Source of the DNA: Brugia malayi
Lineage: Eukaryota; Nematoda; Chromadorea; Rhabditida; Onchocercidae
Reading direction: 5' to 3'
Assembly: GCF_000002995.4 (NCBI RefSeq)
Contig: NW_025062475.1
Span: forward strand, 3,882,528 to 3,946,527
Length of the DNA stretch: 64,000 nt
Each line of letters begins with the position of its first letter. Position 1 is the stretch's first letter. The translations under genes were made by a program, and so were the position numbers. Below the pieces are notes generated by a model, which ran no database searches, was not told the origin of the DNA, and saw nothing but the letters and a program-made list of their open reading frames with translations. This document shows, in pieces, positions 1-14,100 of the stretch.

Positions 1-2604
1 ATAAACTTGATATTAGCGATGAATATAAACAGGTTTCTAAAAAATCAACATTTTTTTTTGATTTAAAAAAAAATATTTAAACGCATTTAATTGTTTCAAA
101 GTAATAATGAAATAATTTAATTTTTCAAAGTTAGTATATTTCAGATTTTTTTTTTAACATTATAGGTTATTCAAATTTTGGAAGGTAGCGAAGATAAAAT
201 TAAGATTATTCTGAATAAAGCTGACTGGGTTAGACCACGTGAATTAGTTCACGTACGTGGTGCACTAATGTGGGCACTTGGAAAAATTATGCGTTGTCCC
301 GAAGTACCAAAAGTAACAAAAGTTTATTTCTTTTTTTTGATTTCAAAGATTTTATCTCTGTATTTTCTATTTTTGGTTTCATTTTTTTTTAAAGAAAAAA
401 TTTACTTTATGCTTACAACATAATTTCAAAAATTACTGTTTTTTATTCAAAATTTTGGATATTTAATAAAGTTTAGTTACTTTTATGTCTAAAATGAATT
501 TAATTAATTTTAATTATTTATACTTTTTATATTTCATTCTAATTTTTTGTTTGAAAAGATGAAAATTGAATATTTTTAAGGTTTTTATTGGCTCATTTTG
601 GCCATATTGGTCTAATAAAAATACGCTTTTACGTGATGCAATTAAAGAAGATGTAGCAGCTGTTATTAAAGAAATTGTTGATTTACCAAATTCGTATCAT
701 CGGAGACGTGTCAATGACGTAGCAAAACGAGCCAGAAATGTTGGCCTTATAATTATTAAAAATAAATTATCATTAGTAGTGAATAAATTAACATATTTTA
801 TTATGATAAGCTTATGATAAGAACACTAAAATATGTTAAACACATTTTTCACGTATTCTTTTTAACGCATTTTTGTCTTTTTACATACTTTTTACGTATT
901 TACACTTTTACAGAATACGTTTTTTCTTTTTAAAGGTACGAATTCATAGTTATGTAATGGATGAAATTATAAGAAGAAAATTATTTTTCACTAAACTTCT
1001 AACAACAACCGATACGGAAACGCAACCACATAAATTGCGTAACGTATACAAAGCGTTAGCGACACGTCGACGTATTGTTCTAAATGATTTTCCTGATCCT
1101 GAATTATTTCATATTAAAGCTAAAAAAGTAAGCATTTTCTGATAACAACTATTTTTATTTATTTTTTAATTTAAATAAGAATAATAATAAACAATTTTTG
1201 GCTCTTATTTATTTATTTTTGATTAGAAATGTGAAAAGATAATTAGAAATAGAAATAAAAAAAACGCAGAATTTTCTATTAAAATAAATTTATTTTATTT
1301 TATAGACTAAAGCAAAAGATTGGTCACGAATTGATTATAAATTAGACAAATTACTTAATTCATTTATTGAAAATGACATTTCATCAATTGCAAATGCAGC
1401 AATAAATGAGAAAGAATGTGAAGTGAAATTTCGAGTACCAAAGAAAGTACCATTACCTGAGGTTCTACATTTATCTATTAAGCTAATTAAACTGCCTTTT
1501 TTTTCTTAAAAAAAAATTATCTTTATTTATTACTATTATTAGCCAAAAAAAAAGAACTTAAACGTAAATAAAATATTTAGAATGTAAAGTTATTTAACAA
1601 AGTAATTCTTTAAATGTAGAATCATTTAATAAAGTTATTTAACAAAAGCAAAAAAAAAAAAAAAATTGATAAAGTCAAACAATTATTTCGATCGATTGTA
1701 ATTCTCATAACTAAGAAGGAATATAGTTCGAATAAATGAAAGATAAATTAAATAATTACATCTATCATTCATTCAATTTAACATTTAATAGAGAGAAATC
1801 ATAATATGCTATCAAAATTATATTTTATATTTCAATGTATTTTAGTTATAGTTTCATTTCTAGGCTAGTAACTAACAAAATAAGAGCCAAAAATAGCCAT
1901 AAATTAGGAAGTAAAAATTTAAGTTAAATTAATTAGTGTATGCATTTACAAATGTTTATGCTTTGTTGTTGTTCGATGCATTTTTAGGATTATAATAAAT
2001 TGGTAAAAAGCAAAAAATTGCCGCAATTTCTTGCTGAAAGTTCACAAAATCAATCATCAAAAGAGGAAAAGAAGCTATCTGAAGGAGAATCAAAAGAAAA
2101 AAGTGCTAAAATGCTAAAAGATGAAAAAGTTCGAAGTAAAAGTGAGAAAAATAAAAGTGAAAAAAGCGATGGACGAATTGAAAAACATCAAAAAAAGAAG
2201 AAAAACAGAAACGAATTGAATCAAAAATTAAAGCAAAGAAGTGTAAAAAGTGAAAAAAATTGGAAAATTTCTCCAAAAAGTAATAATAAGTATGAAGAGA
2301 GTAGCGAAATGAAACGTAAAGGTAAAAGTTAAAAAACAAAAACATTTGAAAAAATGAATATTTATCATTTAGTTAGAATTTAAGTAAGAGAATATAATTT
2401 AATTTAGATTAAAATGATGATGCTTAATTGTAAATAATGGTAAATTATTTCGAAGTAATCAAATATAGGTGAATTAGAATTTTGTTGTTAATTTAAAATA
2501 TTTAAAATAATTCAGATGATGGTACTTCATTACCAAAAGGACAGGAAAGTAATGATGGTGATGATATGATTGATCAAAAAGAAGTGGAAAATGCTTTTAC
2601 ATAA
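1..2604 (+). CDS. EHD/sarcalumenin-family dynamin-like protein, 3' part (5' end outside window)
   Basis: Seven exons read in one phase-consistent frame: 1-32, 166-312, 581-739, 936-1127, 1306-1461, 1988-2321, 2516-2604 (TAA). The first exon carries KLDISDE, the segment before the G4 motif in EHD proteins. The second carries the nucleotide-binding G4 motif ILNKAD and VRGALMWALGKI, and the third begins VFIGSFW, both hallmarks of EHD1 and sarcalumenin. Exon 4 begins VRIHSYVMDEI, like the helical domain of these proteins (KVHAYII in EHD1, RIHALLVD in sarcalumenin). Family knowledge: EHDs are membrane-remodelling ATPases of endocytic recycling; sarcalumenin is a Ca-store relative. Oddity: residues encoded by 1988-2604 form a Lys/Ser/Glu-rich tail ending in an acidic stretch, and no C-terminal EH domain is present. 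This suggests a sarcalumenin-like or divergent EHD rather than the RME-1/EHD1 orthologue. The G1-G3 motifs lie upstream of the window. AATAAA signals follow the stop at 2628 and 2645. The family call is firm; the subfamily is inferred. Confidence 0.85.
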
Positions 2605-3139
2605 TTTTGATTTCGTGATAATAAGTTAATAAAGTTTTTATTCAAATAAATTTCATTTTTAATTTAGCAATTAAAAAGCATTTTTTTTCTGTGACATAAA
2701 CTTTTATAGCATTGTAATTGTTATTTAGTATAAATAAATTAAAAATTTTCAAGATTTTCTCAAAAAACAATCCCAATTCATTATTAATCAGTTTTTGCTA
2801 TCATTTCTATTTTCTTTCTTTTTTTTTTTTTTGAAGATTTTCAAAAAGATTTATTCAAATGATATTTGATTAGAAGATCAGAAATCACTAATCTGACCTT
2901 TTATTAAAAGATTAAAAAATTTGACCTTTTCTTTTCTCTCTTTTGCAAAATATTTTCGATCTATTGCAATAGCATGGAATAATGTTAAAAATATTAGTAA
3001 CAGATAATTTATCATTTTAAAATTTAATAGTTGTCCATTCTATTTTGAAGTTTAAAAATTTTGCTTCCATTTATTTCTTCATTAAAACATTTCTTTAAAA
3101 TATATTTTCATAAATAAATAGTGAAATCATAATTTAATT
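2605..3139. other. Convergent intergenic region with 3' ends of two genes
   Basis: This 535-bp stretch separates the stop codons of two convergent genes. It contains AATAAA at 2628-2633 and 2645-2650, suitable as poly(A) signals for the plus-strand gene, then T-rich and A-rich low-complexity sequence. No coding potential was seen. Confidence 0.6.
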
Positions 3140-6100
3140 CTACAACAGGAAATCATCTTCTTGCATTTCGATCAATTCCAATGATTGTTGTTCTTCCTGT
3201 AACGATGATTTACTCGCTGTAATTGCTTGAGCAACTTTAGCAAATTGTGATTTCATTGAATTTCTTCTCGAATATTCCATTTCTTTCTTTCTCTGCTAAA
3301 AAAGAAAAAAAAAACAAATCAATTTGCAAGTTAAATAAATTTATATTTAATTAATTTTCTACTTGCTTTGTGCAATTAGCATAACAAACAATAACTAAAA
3401 GCCTAAAGTATATAAGTATATGCCTTATTAGCATAGTAGGCAATGAGTAAAAGCCTAAAGTGCACCAGTATATGCCTTATTAGCATAGCAGACGATAATT
3501 ATGCCTTATTAGCATAGTAAACAAAAAAATGTTTAAATGTGTAAAGTATACAATTTACTTACTTACTTACTTACTTACTTACATTATTTATCTTTCCACG
3601 TACATCAAAATACTATCAGTAATACTATTAGAAAACATAAATTATTCACTAATTAGTTATTAATTGTTTAAAAAAAAAAAAACTTTGCATACATTTGCTG
3701 TTGAATTGGATCTATTTTTTGAATTTAATTGACTTTGATGTGTAAAATTTGATAAAAATTGAAAGCAAACGCGTAGAATGTTTGATATTCCAAATGATGG
3801 TACTTCACTACAATGAATTATTAATTATTTATTAAAAATAATAAATTTACAATAAATTGCTATTTTAAATTTATAAAATTTAATTCCGATTAGAAAAACG
3901 AAAGAAAGTGCTAAAAGTTAGTTTAAAAACTTCACTAATTTAATTTAAACTTATTTTAAACTTATCTATTCATTATACTACTATTTCTAATAATATAATA
4001 AAGAAAGGGAAAGGGAAAGAGAGGGAGAGAGAGACATACATTTATTAGTAATTATTTAGTATTCAAATATAATTTTAGTAAAATTTCAAATTTAATTTTA
4101 ATATATGCAATGATTACGTTGAATATTGCTCAGTTATATGATTTGATTTAATAAATGTAAATTTTTTTCGCTTTTGATGCCAATGCATTTGCGCACGAGC
4201 CATTTTGATACGACGGTTCAGGAGCGTAAATATGACCGGATATGCGGAACAACTGATATACGGTAGTAGATGAATATAATATGATGCTATTACCACTAAA
4301 ATTTCCATATTTCACATTTGAAAAAAAAAAAAAAAAAAGCTTTAAATAATAATAATTTTAATTTCAACAAAAAAAAAGATGCTAAAAATTTATTGTAAAA
4401 AAAATTTTTGTTAGAATAAATGTATTAAACGTTAGTAAGATTATTTTATGATTGATAAATTTGTCAAAAATTATTGCTTGTTGAGTTAACGAACGATCTT
4501 TTGGCAAATTTTAACTTACAATTCTATAATCAAATATTATCATTTAAAGTTAAATTGTTACCATTTAAACTAATATCTGATAATAATAATAAAAGAAATA
4601 AACTTTCTCAAAAAAAAAAATCTTTTTTAAAACTTTTCTGTTTTTAAAAGTGCGAAGCATTTCAATAAAAAAAAATCACTATAAACCGAAACATTTACAA
4701 TTTCAAAGAAACAAAAAGATCTTTAAATTTTGCTTCCCGCAAAAGAAAAAAAAAATCATAGTTTTGAATAAAAATTTTAATTTCATCAATTTATTAATCA
4801 ATAATTATTCTTTTATAAAAAAACTTAATATTTTATATTATTCTATCATAAAACAAACACAATAACAATGAGTTTTATTGATCTACAAAAAATTACTAAA
4901 ATTTCATTTCATTTTTATAAGTTCTTGTTAACAATTAAACAAAAACAAAGATAGGAATTTAAAAAAAAAAAAAATTAAACTGACCAGTTCGACTCATCCT
5001 ATTTATAAATTTGTGCGCAAAAATACTCAACCAATAAGGTGACCAACATGACACATACACTGCTGTAAGTACCAATACAGTTGCAATAAGTCGACGTAAT
5101 GGTGCTGCACTACAACTGTAAATTAAAATTAAAATTATTTTGCATGGCTATTTTGATAATTAAAAAATTTTAATGCATTTTTTTTTCTTCCAATTTTACT
5201 AATTTTCTTTTTACATTCATTGAAGTAATTTCACAAAAAAAGAAAAAAGAAAGATTAAAAGTCATCATTGCTTCAGGATAAATGGAATAGAAGTGAAAAA
5301 GAAGAAAAAAAAATGTAAACATCTCATTGCTATCAGTGTGCTATTCATTTTAAAATATAAACAAACAAAAAATAAAATAATAAAAAAACTTTAATTCCTT
5401 TAGCTCTGACAAAAATCCATAAATATATTTTAAGAATTTAAAAAACAAAAAGCAAAACAACAACAATAGTAAAAGTAACAATAATTCTTAAGATTATAGG
5501 TAATAAAAAAAAGTGAAACATACTTGTTAGAGGTAAGTGAACTACCTGCATGTCGTTTTAAAAAAAATGGCACCGAAACATACCAATAAATCATACCACC
5601 TAATGGTATAGCATAACTTGCAATGCATGATACAATACCAAAGCCAAGTTCAATTTCTATAATTTTTTAAATTTTTAAATGATTATTATTTATTTTTTAA
5701 ATGATATTATTTTTTTTTTAATTTTAAATGATTATTATTATTTATTTTTACTTTTTAAATGTTATTATTATTATTATTAAGTGACTATTATTGTTTATTT
5801 TAAAACAATTTCCAAATGATCCAAAATATTATTATAAAATGATAATAAATAATAATTATGATAATATCATTAGAATTTATAAACAAAAAAGAAAAAAAAA
5901 AAGAGCCAAAAATAAACTGACCAGATGGTGGCATAAAGGTACATTTACGTAATACATTAACTGTCCTTAATGTGATATTAGCATTGAAATAAAGCGTTGA
6001 CACTTGGCTATATGCAAAAAGTGGCCATAACATTATCATTACAAGTGCCATTGATGCAATTACTTGGGCTATTGCATACTGCAAAAATTTTTATTTAATT

Positions 6101-8118
6101 TATTTAGTTCAAAATTATTATTTTTTTAAAATTATTTTCCTTTTTTTTTTTGACTTTTGCAAGTTATTTAAAATTATTTTGACATTTCATTTACTTTAAT
6201 TTATCATTAATTTTTAGCAAAATGTTTGATTTACATTTTGTCATTTATTTTGTTTACAATTTATACTTATTCAATTATTTTTATTTTGCATTTTGCATTA
6301 ATAATACATTTATATGCTTTATTCATTTACAATTAATTAGCAATTTTTTTTTTTTGCATTAGTATATGTGTTTATTGTTTATTTACTTTATTATTAGCAT
6401 ATAATTTAGGATTTGATGTTTAATTTATACAAATCTTTTAAATCTTAATGCTACAAACTAATTAAGTTAATTTTAATGAATTAAGAAAAAAAGAAGATAG
6501 AAAGACGAGAAAGAGAGAGAGAGAAAATTAACAGAATTAGAAAGTGGAAAATTTTTTTTTTCTACAAATCTTTAAGAATTATTACAAAGTATTCTTAGCT
6601 TAAATTATTTTTTATACGTTTTTTAAGGAAAGGACAAAACTAATAAAAATTAAAAAAAAATTTAAGTAAAAAAAAAAAAAAACAAAGAAATGTATGAAAA
6701 AAATTTATTTCATTTCTAATATTACTATAATAAAAATTTTTTTTTGCAAAAAATTTTTACTAAAAGAAAGTTTAATTTTTTCTAAAAAAAGAAAAGAAAA
6801 AATATTTGATGATTTAATAAATTTTTTGTATAAAAAATATATGGATTTAAGAAAAAAATGTCAATAATTTAAAAATATGAAATAACAAATTGAAATTGAA
6901 ATATTTTTAAATTACTTTTAAACTTGCAGCTACTCGTCGACTTTTTGGATCGAGACATACTGTCACATAGCATGTCCGACTAATTAGTACCACAATTACA
7001 GGTGCGACAAATTTATTCATTGCTTCGAAGACAAGGTATGCAACACACGAGAATGTGCTAAATTTCCAAGTACCAACAACTATATCAATTATTAGAAAAA
7101 GCATTCCTAAAATTCTTTCATTTCATATTTATGAATTAATTTTTGATTGTAAAAATTAGTTATTGATTAATGATAATAATTGATAATTTTATTGAACAAT
7201 CATTTTATCAATTATACATTCTCATTCATTTGTAATGATGTGATACATATTCGCCTTAATTACTAATTTAATTTAATCTTTTATTACTAACTTATTAACT
7301 TATTTTTTATTATCATTTTTCTATTGACTTATTTATTATTATTAACCCAAAACCATATAATTATTATCAACTCATTTTATTTATTTATAACTTATTTATT
7401 ATTATTATTAAGCCAAAACTATATATATCATTTTTTATTAACTTATTAATTATTAACCCAAAAAAAGAAAACTTACCAGTCATAATCATTAAATCAGAAA
7501 TGCATAATGTTATGATATAAAATAAAATACTCTTTGGTACTTTAACAGTTGCAGAAAAAAGTAACGGTGCGACAGTGTAAAGTACCCAAAAGTTAGCAGC
7601 AAATCCGATAGCATTAACACCCATATAAGCAAATGCTACCCATCGTCGATAACCCTATAAAAGTTTTTTTTTTTAAGAAAAAAAAAATTATTTCAAATTT
7701 TTAAAATTAATTTTACTTATGAAAGTAGAAAGTTTGAATTCGAAAATTTATGCAAAAATGTGCCATTTCTATTATATCTGTAATCAATGAATAAAATATA
7801 TTATCATTTGTTATCATTAATCATTTAATCAAATTTTTTTGACAATATCACAGCATAAATTTACTATTTATATTTAAATAAAAATATTTAAATTACATTT
7901 TATAACTTTTTAAATTTATTTTAAATGAAAATACTGTAATTAAAGATATATCGTGTACATATTGTGAAAATAATTTCAATTACAGAAATAAAATAAATCT
8001 ATTAAAAAAATTAAAACAAAAAAACAATGAAATAAATTTAACTAACCTGAAATGGTATCGAATATTCCAATTGTTTATAATTAGCAAATTCATCTTCACT
8101 CTGAATTATGATTGTCAT
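3140..8118 (-). CDS. Class A (rhodopsin-family) G protein-coupled receptor, peptide-receptor-like
   Basis: Exons in transcript order: 8118-8047 (ATG), 7654-7477, 7106-6916, 6078-5922, 5656-5524, 5115-4985, 4295-4118, and probably 3290-3140 (TAG). All donor and acceptor phases agree. If exon 7 is not spliced it reads into TAA at 4116-4114, giving 347 aa; the spliced form gives about 396 aa. Seven hydrophobic segments are visible. TM1 holds the conserved Asn (GFAANFWVLY) and TM2 has LCISDLM with the conserved Asp. WKFSTFSC precedes TM3 and supplies its Cys, and a partner Cys lies in extracellular loop 2 (LRKCTFMP). TM6 has CWSPYW, matching CWxP. Two hallmarks are altered: the DRY position reads SRT, and the TM7 NPxxY position reads YPVIF. 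The cytoplasmic tail is rich in Arg/Lys and Gln. Role by family: plasma-membrane receptor coupling a peptide-type ligand to G proteins. Ligand and orthologue are not recognised. The last intron (3291-4117) contains short tandem repeats. Confidence 0.8.
3397..3581. repeat. Short tandem repeats in last GPCR intron
   Basis: The motif TGCCTTATTAGCATAG occurs at 3421, 3473 and 3502. The first two copies also share the flanking AAGCCTAAAGT. A (TTAC)n tract follows at about 3556-3581. The copies are degenerate, and the repeat sits in the intron before the proposed last exon of the receptor gene. Confidence 0.75.
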
Positions 8119-11100
8119 AATTTTCTCTCTCTCTCTCTCTCTCTCTCCTTTTTTTAAAAATAGGATGACATTATGAAGTGAAGTGCTACTGAAAAAAATA
8201 TATTATTCATAGTGTAAATTTTTTTATTAAAACAAAATTGATTAAATCAAATTGTTTAAATTTACACTAAGCAACAATAAATATAGTAATAAAAACAAAA
8301 ACAAAAAAAAAAAAAAAAAAAAAATTAGTAAAATGAAAATGCTCATTTATAATTTTTTAATAAAATAATTTTAAAAAAAAGAGACAAATTGATAAAATAT
8401 TTTTTAAAATGAAAAATAAATGATTTGCTAACAGAGTGAAGATTTATAAATGCATAAAAGATTTTGTTTCCTTGAAATGATTATTTGAAGGGCGGAAATT
8501 AAATATTGAAAGGATTGCGTGATGGCATCAAATTTAATTCTTTTTTTTTTTTCATCCTTGTCAATTTTCATTACAGTTGTGATACTTTCTTTTATTGCAA
8601 AACTTACTTAGCATTTTTTTTTCTTTTTTTCTTTTTAAATAAAAAGAGAGGGAGAGGGAGAGAGAGAGAGAAAGGGAAAGAGAGAGATATGAATGCAATG
8701 AAAATGGAAATTTTATCATTGCATTTTCGATTAGATATGAAATTTACAAAAAAAAAAAAAAAAAGAAAAAAAAGAAAAAAAAGAAAAAGAAAAAAAAAGG
8801 TAAGAAGAAAAGAAAAAAAGAGAAAGGACAAATTTATTGATAAAATAATTTTTTTATTATTTATTTTTTTTTTTTTTTGTTTGTTTGTTTTTTGTAAATT
8901 AAACGAATATTTATATTATTAATGAATAAATCATTTCTTTCATTTAATTTCATTTAAAGTTGTGAAAAAAAATGTAACAAAAGTTTATTAACAACAAAAA
9001 AAAAAATGTAAACATAAGTTTAAGAAAAAATAACATAATAAACATTGTTAATCAAAGTATTATTATAAAAATAAAATTTAAATATTATTAAGTTTGAAAA
9101 TCTTTTTTTTTTTTTTTTTTGTTTTATTAAAATATATAATATAATAATTTAACATTAATGAGAGATAAAACGGAAAAGTAAGAATTTTATTCAATAATAG
9201 TAAGAATTTTTTTTCAATAATAGTAAGAAAAGTAAGAATAATAGTAAGAAAAGTAAGAATTTTATTCAATAGAATGAATTCAATAAAAATAATTTAATTT
9301 TTGAATTTTTATAAGTTTTATATTCCATTTTTAACATTTTGAGATTCTCATAAAAATATGAAAGAGAAAAGGGAAAAAATAACTATTAAATTGTCTTAGA
9401 AATAAAATAACTTTTAAAAATGTTAGATAGTGAAATTAATTAGCATAAATTTTTTTCTATAATAAATATGCAATTAGTTTTAGTAATTAGCTTTAGATGA
9501 GGAAAAAAGACAGAGGAGAAAAGTAGAGAGAGAGAGAAAAGAGAGAGAGGGAGAGAGAGAATTATAATTCTAATTTGTGAATGTCATGTATTTAATCTAT
9601 TAGTTTTTGGTTTGGACAAAGTTAAATTTAGTTTTATTTATTTTTTTTCATTTCCTTGCTTGAAATTTTCTAAAAAAAAAGATTCACACTTACTTTAATA
9701 TTGTTTAGGTTGTTCATTTTTAAAATTTTTTTATCACTAAATAATCTTTTAATTAATAATATTATCAATTTATTAATATAATAATGATTAAAAACTCATA
9801 AAATACTTTTTATGTAATATTATTTCAATATTAATTTAATTAGAATAAAACTAATTTTTAAGCATTTGATTTAAAAAAAAAAAAAGAAAATATTTCATTC
9901 ATACTATTTACTATTCAAAATGGCACATTTTAATTTATCATTTTATTAATAATTAAATTGATAATAAGATTAATATGCTATTTATCCAATAATACTCTAA
10001 GAAAAGTAATCGTTTTATTCTTTTCAAAAAAAAAGGAACGAGAAAATTTCAAACTATTTTAAAGGTTAGAAAAAGAAAAAAAAAAAACTAATAATAATTT
10101 TAATGTGGTAAAACGACAGAAATGCTAATTCTGAATGCATTAGCTAATAAATTTTATCAGAATTACATTCAATAAAAGGCGATTGCATTGCTTATATTTT
10201 ATTTATTCTAATCAATTTTTCAGTTTTTCATTTCTTTTTTTTTTTTTGTTTTTTGTTTTGCATCACAAAAATGTGATTACAAAATGCAAACAGTTGAAAA
10301 AGAAAAAAATTATTTCAGAAAAAATCAATCATTCATAAAATTATAAAAATTTTTTGGTCGAAATAAAAATTGAAATTTACAAATGAAATTTGTGTTTTTT
10401 TTTTTTTTAAAAAATTATTGTAATTTTCACTGCAATTAATGTTTTTTCTTTGTCTATCATTTGAAAAAGTGCTAAATGCTAGAATTTCATTAATTTGCAT
10501 TGAAAATTGCTTATAACAAAAGAATGAAAAAGTAATCACTGAAATAATCACTAAAAGAGTAATTTTATGCATTGGAAATAATTTTAATTTTGAATAGCAA
10601 ATTGATATATTCCGATAATTTCAGTGTAAAATTTTTATTTTTGGGTCAAATATTTGATCAAATTTTAGGATTCAAATAATTATGGATGAGAAAAATGATT
10701 GAATATAATACAATGTTAATTTTTTTGTTAATTTTATTTCTACAAAAATAATAAATTATTCGTTTTTTCTTTTCTTAAAAGATTTATTATCAAATTAGGG
10801 TAAATATATGAAATTTTTGCTTCAAAAAAGTATGCACAATAAAGATATGATTAATGATAAATAAAATTTTTTTTTTTCTATAATTTCATAAAATTTGATA
10901 TTAACTCGTAAAATAAAATTTCATCCATTTTATTCTTATTCCAGTAAAAAAAAATCAATTAATCATTTGAAAATCTAATAACTTTATAAGAACTTAAATG
11001 ACATTGAATATACACATATACTAATAAAATTCAAATTTTATACTGAAAATGAAGTTGATATATTAAAATAAATCATAACTTTTGTCATCATCATTTATCA

Positions 11101-14100
11101 GTAACAAATTTCTATTTCCAATATTTTATAACATTTTCAAAAGGTTAACATTTCAAGAATAATTCAAATTAAACTACAATTGAGATAGAATTGAAATTCA
11201 TTTATGAAAAACGGCCAATTATTTTATATAAAAAAATGCTTATTAGTTCCTCGTTTCTTCTCCTTTTTTTTTTTTTTTTGAATAAGTAATTTTCAATAAC
11301 TCATATTTCACTTCAATAATTTTCAATAAGCAGTAAAATTTATTGCATACTATTGCCAAGTTAACTTAGCAATAGATTTCTTTTATCAATCTTTGATCGT
11401 TTCATATCATATCATATCATTGACATTTTAAATTTTCATTCTCATAATACTAAAATTTTAAATTTATACATATATTGATCAAATTTGACTGTACAATTAA
11501 TTGTACTAAATTGCAAAAAAGAAAAAAATAAAATTTAAAAAAAAATTAATGAGTTAATTAATTTATATTATTATTATTCAACAAAGAATATTTAAATTTA
11601 ACTATTAATTTCAAACCATTTCATTAAATTAATGAATGCAAAAATTATTTGTTTTTTGCTTTTTCTTTCTTCGTTTTCTTCGAAGACATCAAAATGAACG
11701 ATAGCAATTAAAAAAAGAAAAAAAAAACTGAAAAAAAAATGAGATAAATGCACAAAATGGATTTTATAAAATTAAACAATCTAAAAAAAAAGGAAAAAAA
11801 AAAACAAAGTTGAAATTTCTGCTTCTTGCATTAATTTTATCCTTTTTAAAACAAATTTTTATTTCCAATACAAAAAAAGAAAAAGAGAAAAATTTGAAAT
11901 TATGAATTTAATATAAGTATTTAAGTACTGATATTATCAATAATACTGGACAAATTCAAATTTTTATAATTTTTAACAAACAACTTTAATCATTTTGAAT
12001 GAAAAAAAAAAAAAATTAAATCTATAAAATTAATCATACTTTATTCGCAAATTTGTAATAATTTTAAATTTCACCAAACTTTTTCCAATCATTAAACTAC
12101 TTTTGTTAATTCAAATATTACATTTGGAATGAAATAATAAACTCAAATATACTTAATTAATGATTAGCGCTAATTTGTTTGAAATTTTCGAATTAAAAAA
12201 AAAAAAATCGTAAAATACTATTACTTAAATAATGTGAAAAGTTTTTTTTTCCCATATTTTTTCCTCCGCAATAAAAAATTTTCAACCATTTTTAATCAAA
12301 ATGGAAATTAAAAAGGAAAAAAAAATTTCATTTTTGAAATTTCAAAATGACAATTCATTTACGACTTTTATATCTCAGCCAAATCGCTTATTTTATTACT
12401 TAATTCATTTAATGTTAAATATTGAAATAATATAAATTCCTTTTTTTTTTTTTAAAATCAAATTTTATACTTTTTAACTTTAACTGAATAAAAATGCCTT
12501 CAAATTCATTTTAAAGCATAAATATGCATTTAATTATATTAAAAGTATTATCAACACAAAATGTGATAATAATATCACATAAAATTTTGTAATAAAACTA
12601 TAAATAATTTCTATTACAAACTTTATTACTTCACTTATCATTTTAAGCTTTCTTATTTTAATGAAAATACAAAAAAAGAAAACTAATTTGAAACTGTTAT
12701 ATATAAAATGGAATTTTATTTAATTGTAAACTTAATTTTAAAAAAAAAAATAAATGAGACTTAAATTTTCTATGAATATTTTTCAGCAAATTCTTATACT
12801 TTAAATATCCTCCAATATTTCTCTCTTATGATTCGTTTCATTAAATAAAAATGCCTTTTCATTTGGGATTTCTATCTTAAGAAGAGAACGAGAGAGAGAG
12901 AGAGAGAGAAGGAGAGAAAGGGAAACAGGGAGGGAGAGAGAGGGAGAATATTTACATTTATATTATGTTGACGACACTTTGTAATTTCTGTTAAAGTATA
13001 AATTCGGTTTTTTTTTTTAAAGTGTAATTGCTATCAAACGATTTGTAACTAATTAAAATTTATCAGATTGAGCAAATAAATGAAATTTCAAATTGAATTG
13101 ATAGCTTTTCATCAAATGTTCGTAATGGCAAGCACTTTCGTTTCTGAATTTATCGAAAAACAGAAGTCGTAAAAGTCTGAATTCATCCGAGGAAAAGTCG
13201 TAAAAGTTTCCTTTTCCTTTTCTTTTTTTTTTTTTCTGGAAAAGTCAATTTGAAAAAAATAAATTAGTTAAGAAAAAAAGGAACAGTTTATGCATAGAAT
13301 ATACATCAGAAAGACAAAAAAATTGTTTTCACTTCAATTTCATATTTGTCTGTTTGAGAAAAGATAAATTTAAAAAATATTACTTATAACGATTACTTAA
13401 ATGATTACATTATCATTTATCATCAGCTTATTTATTATATTCATTAGTGATAAATGATTTAGATAAAAAGTGATAAGAAATAAGTAAAAATCGTCTACTT
13501 AACATGATGTGATTATGGGAATTAATCAATAACTGAAAAATAATCAACCAATCAATATTCGTGTTTATGATATAAATTGAATTATGATAAGAAATATTCA
13601 AAATATTTATTCTTAAATTATAGTATAGCAATTTGTCTTTAGACATAATAATAGTAACTGATAAGAGTTATGTTAAAGAAGGAAAGAAAAAAGAAAAATG
13701 GATGTGTTGTAAAGCTGATAGATGTACTGATAACATCTAATCAACATCTCTTATCACTTACTTTAAAAATGTATCTTCAATAGTTAGTTTAAAAATGAAA
13801 CGACAAAATTTTTTTCTTTTCTTTTCAAATGATGTATAATTTATTTAAGTTTAGTTATGTAAAAATAATTAAATTTTTATTTTAAACAAAATTTCAAAAT
13901 TTCAATTTTATTTTAATAATACGATTTATCATTTTAATTTTAATGTTTTCATTTGCTTATCAGATATTAATTAAATATCATTTCTTTCTTCGTTTTCTAG
14001 CTTTTTCATAAACTGTTTAAATTTTAAATTGAATAAAGGAAGGACTAAACGATAAGTAAGTGATCAATGCATTTAAATTTATTTTGAACAATCAATAATA

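Noticed and set aside
8124..8147. (CT)n tract directly upstream of the GPCR ATG as a possible regulatory GAGA-type element
   Set aside because: Equivalent GA/CT tracts occur throughout intergenic and intronic DNA in the window, so position alone is not evidence of function.
8506..8922. 138-aa open frame (and antisense 75-aa frame) rich in Lys/Arg/Phe
   Set aside because: The frame runs through GA and poly(A)/poly(T) tracts; composition alone explains it, with no splice context or homology.
10333..10572. Minus-strand 79-aa frame with a signal-peptide-like N-terminus
   Set aside because: A hydrophobic start is common by chance in this AT-rich DNA; no second exon, peptide motif or processing sites were found, so it is not called a secreted peptide gene.
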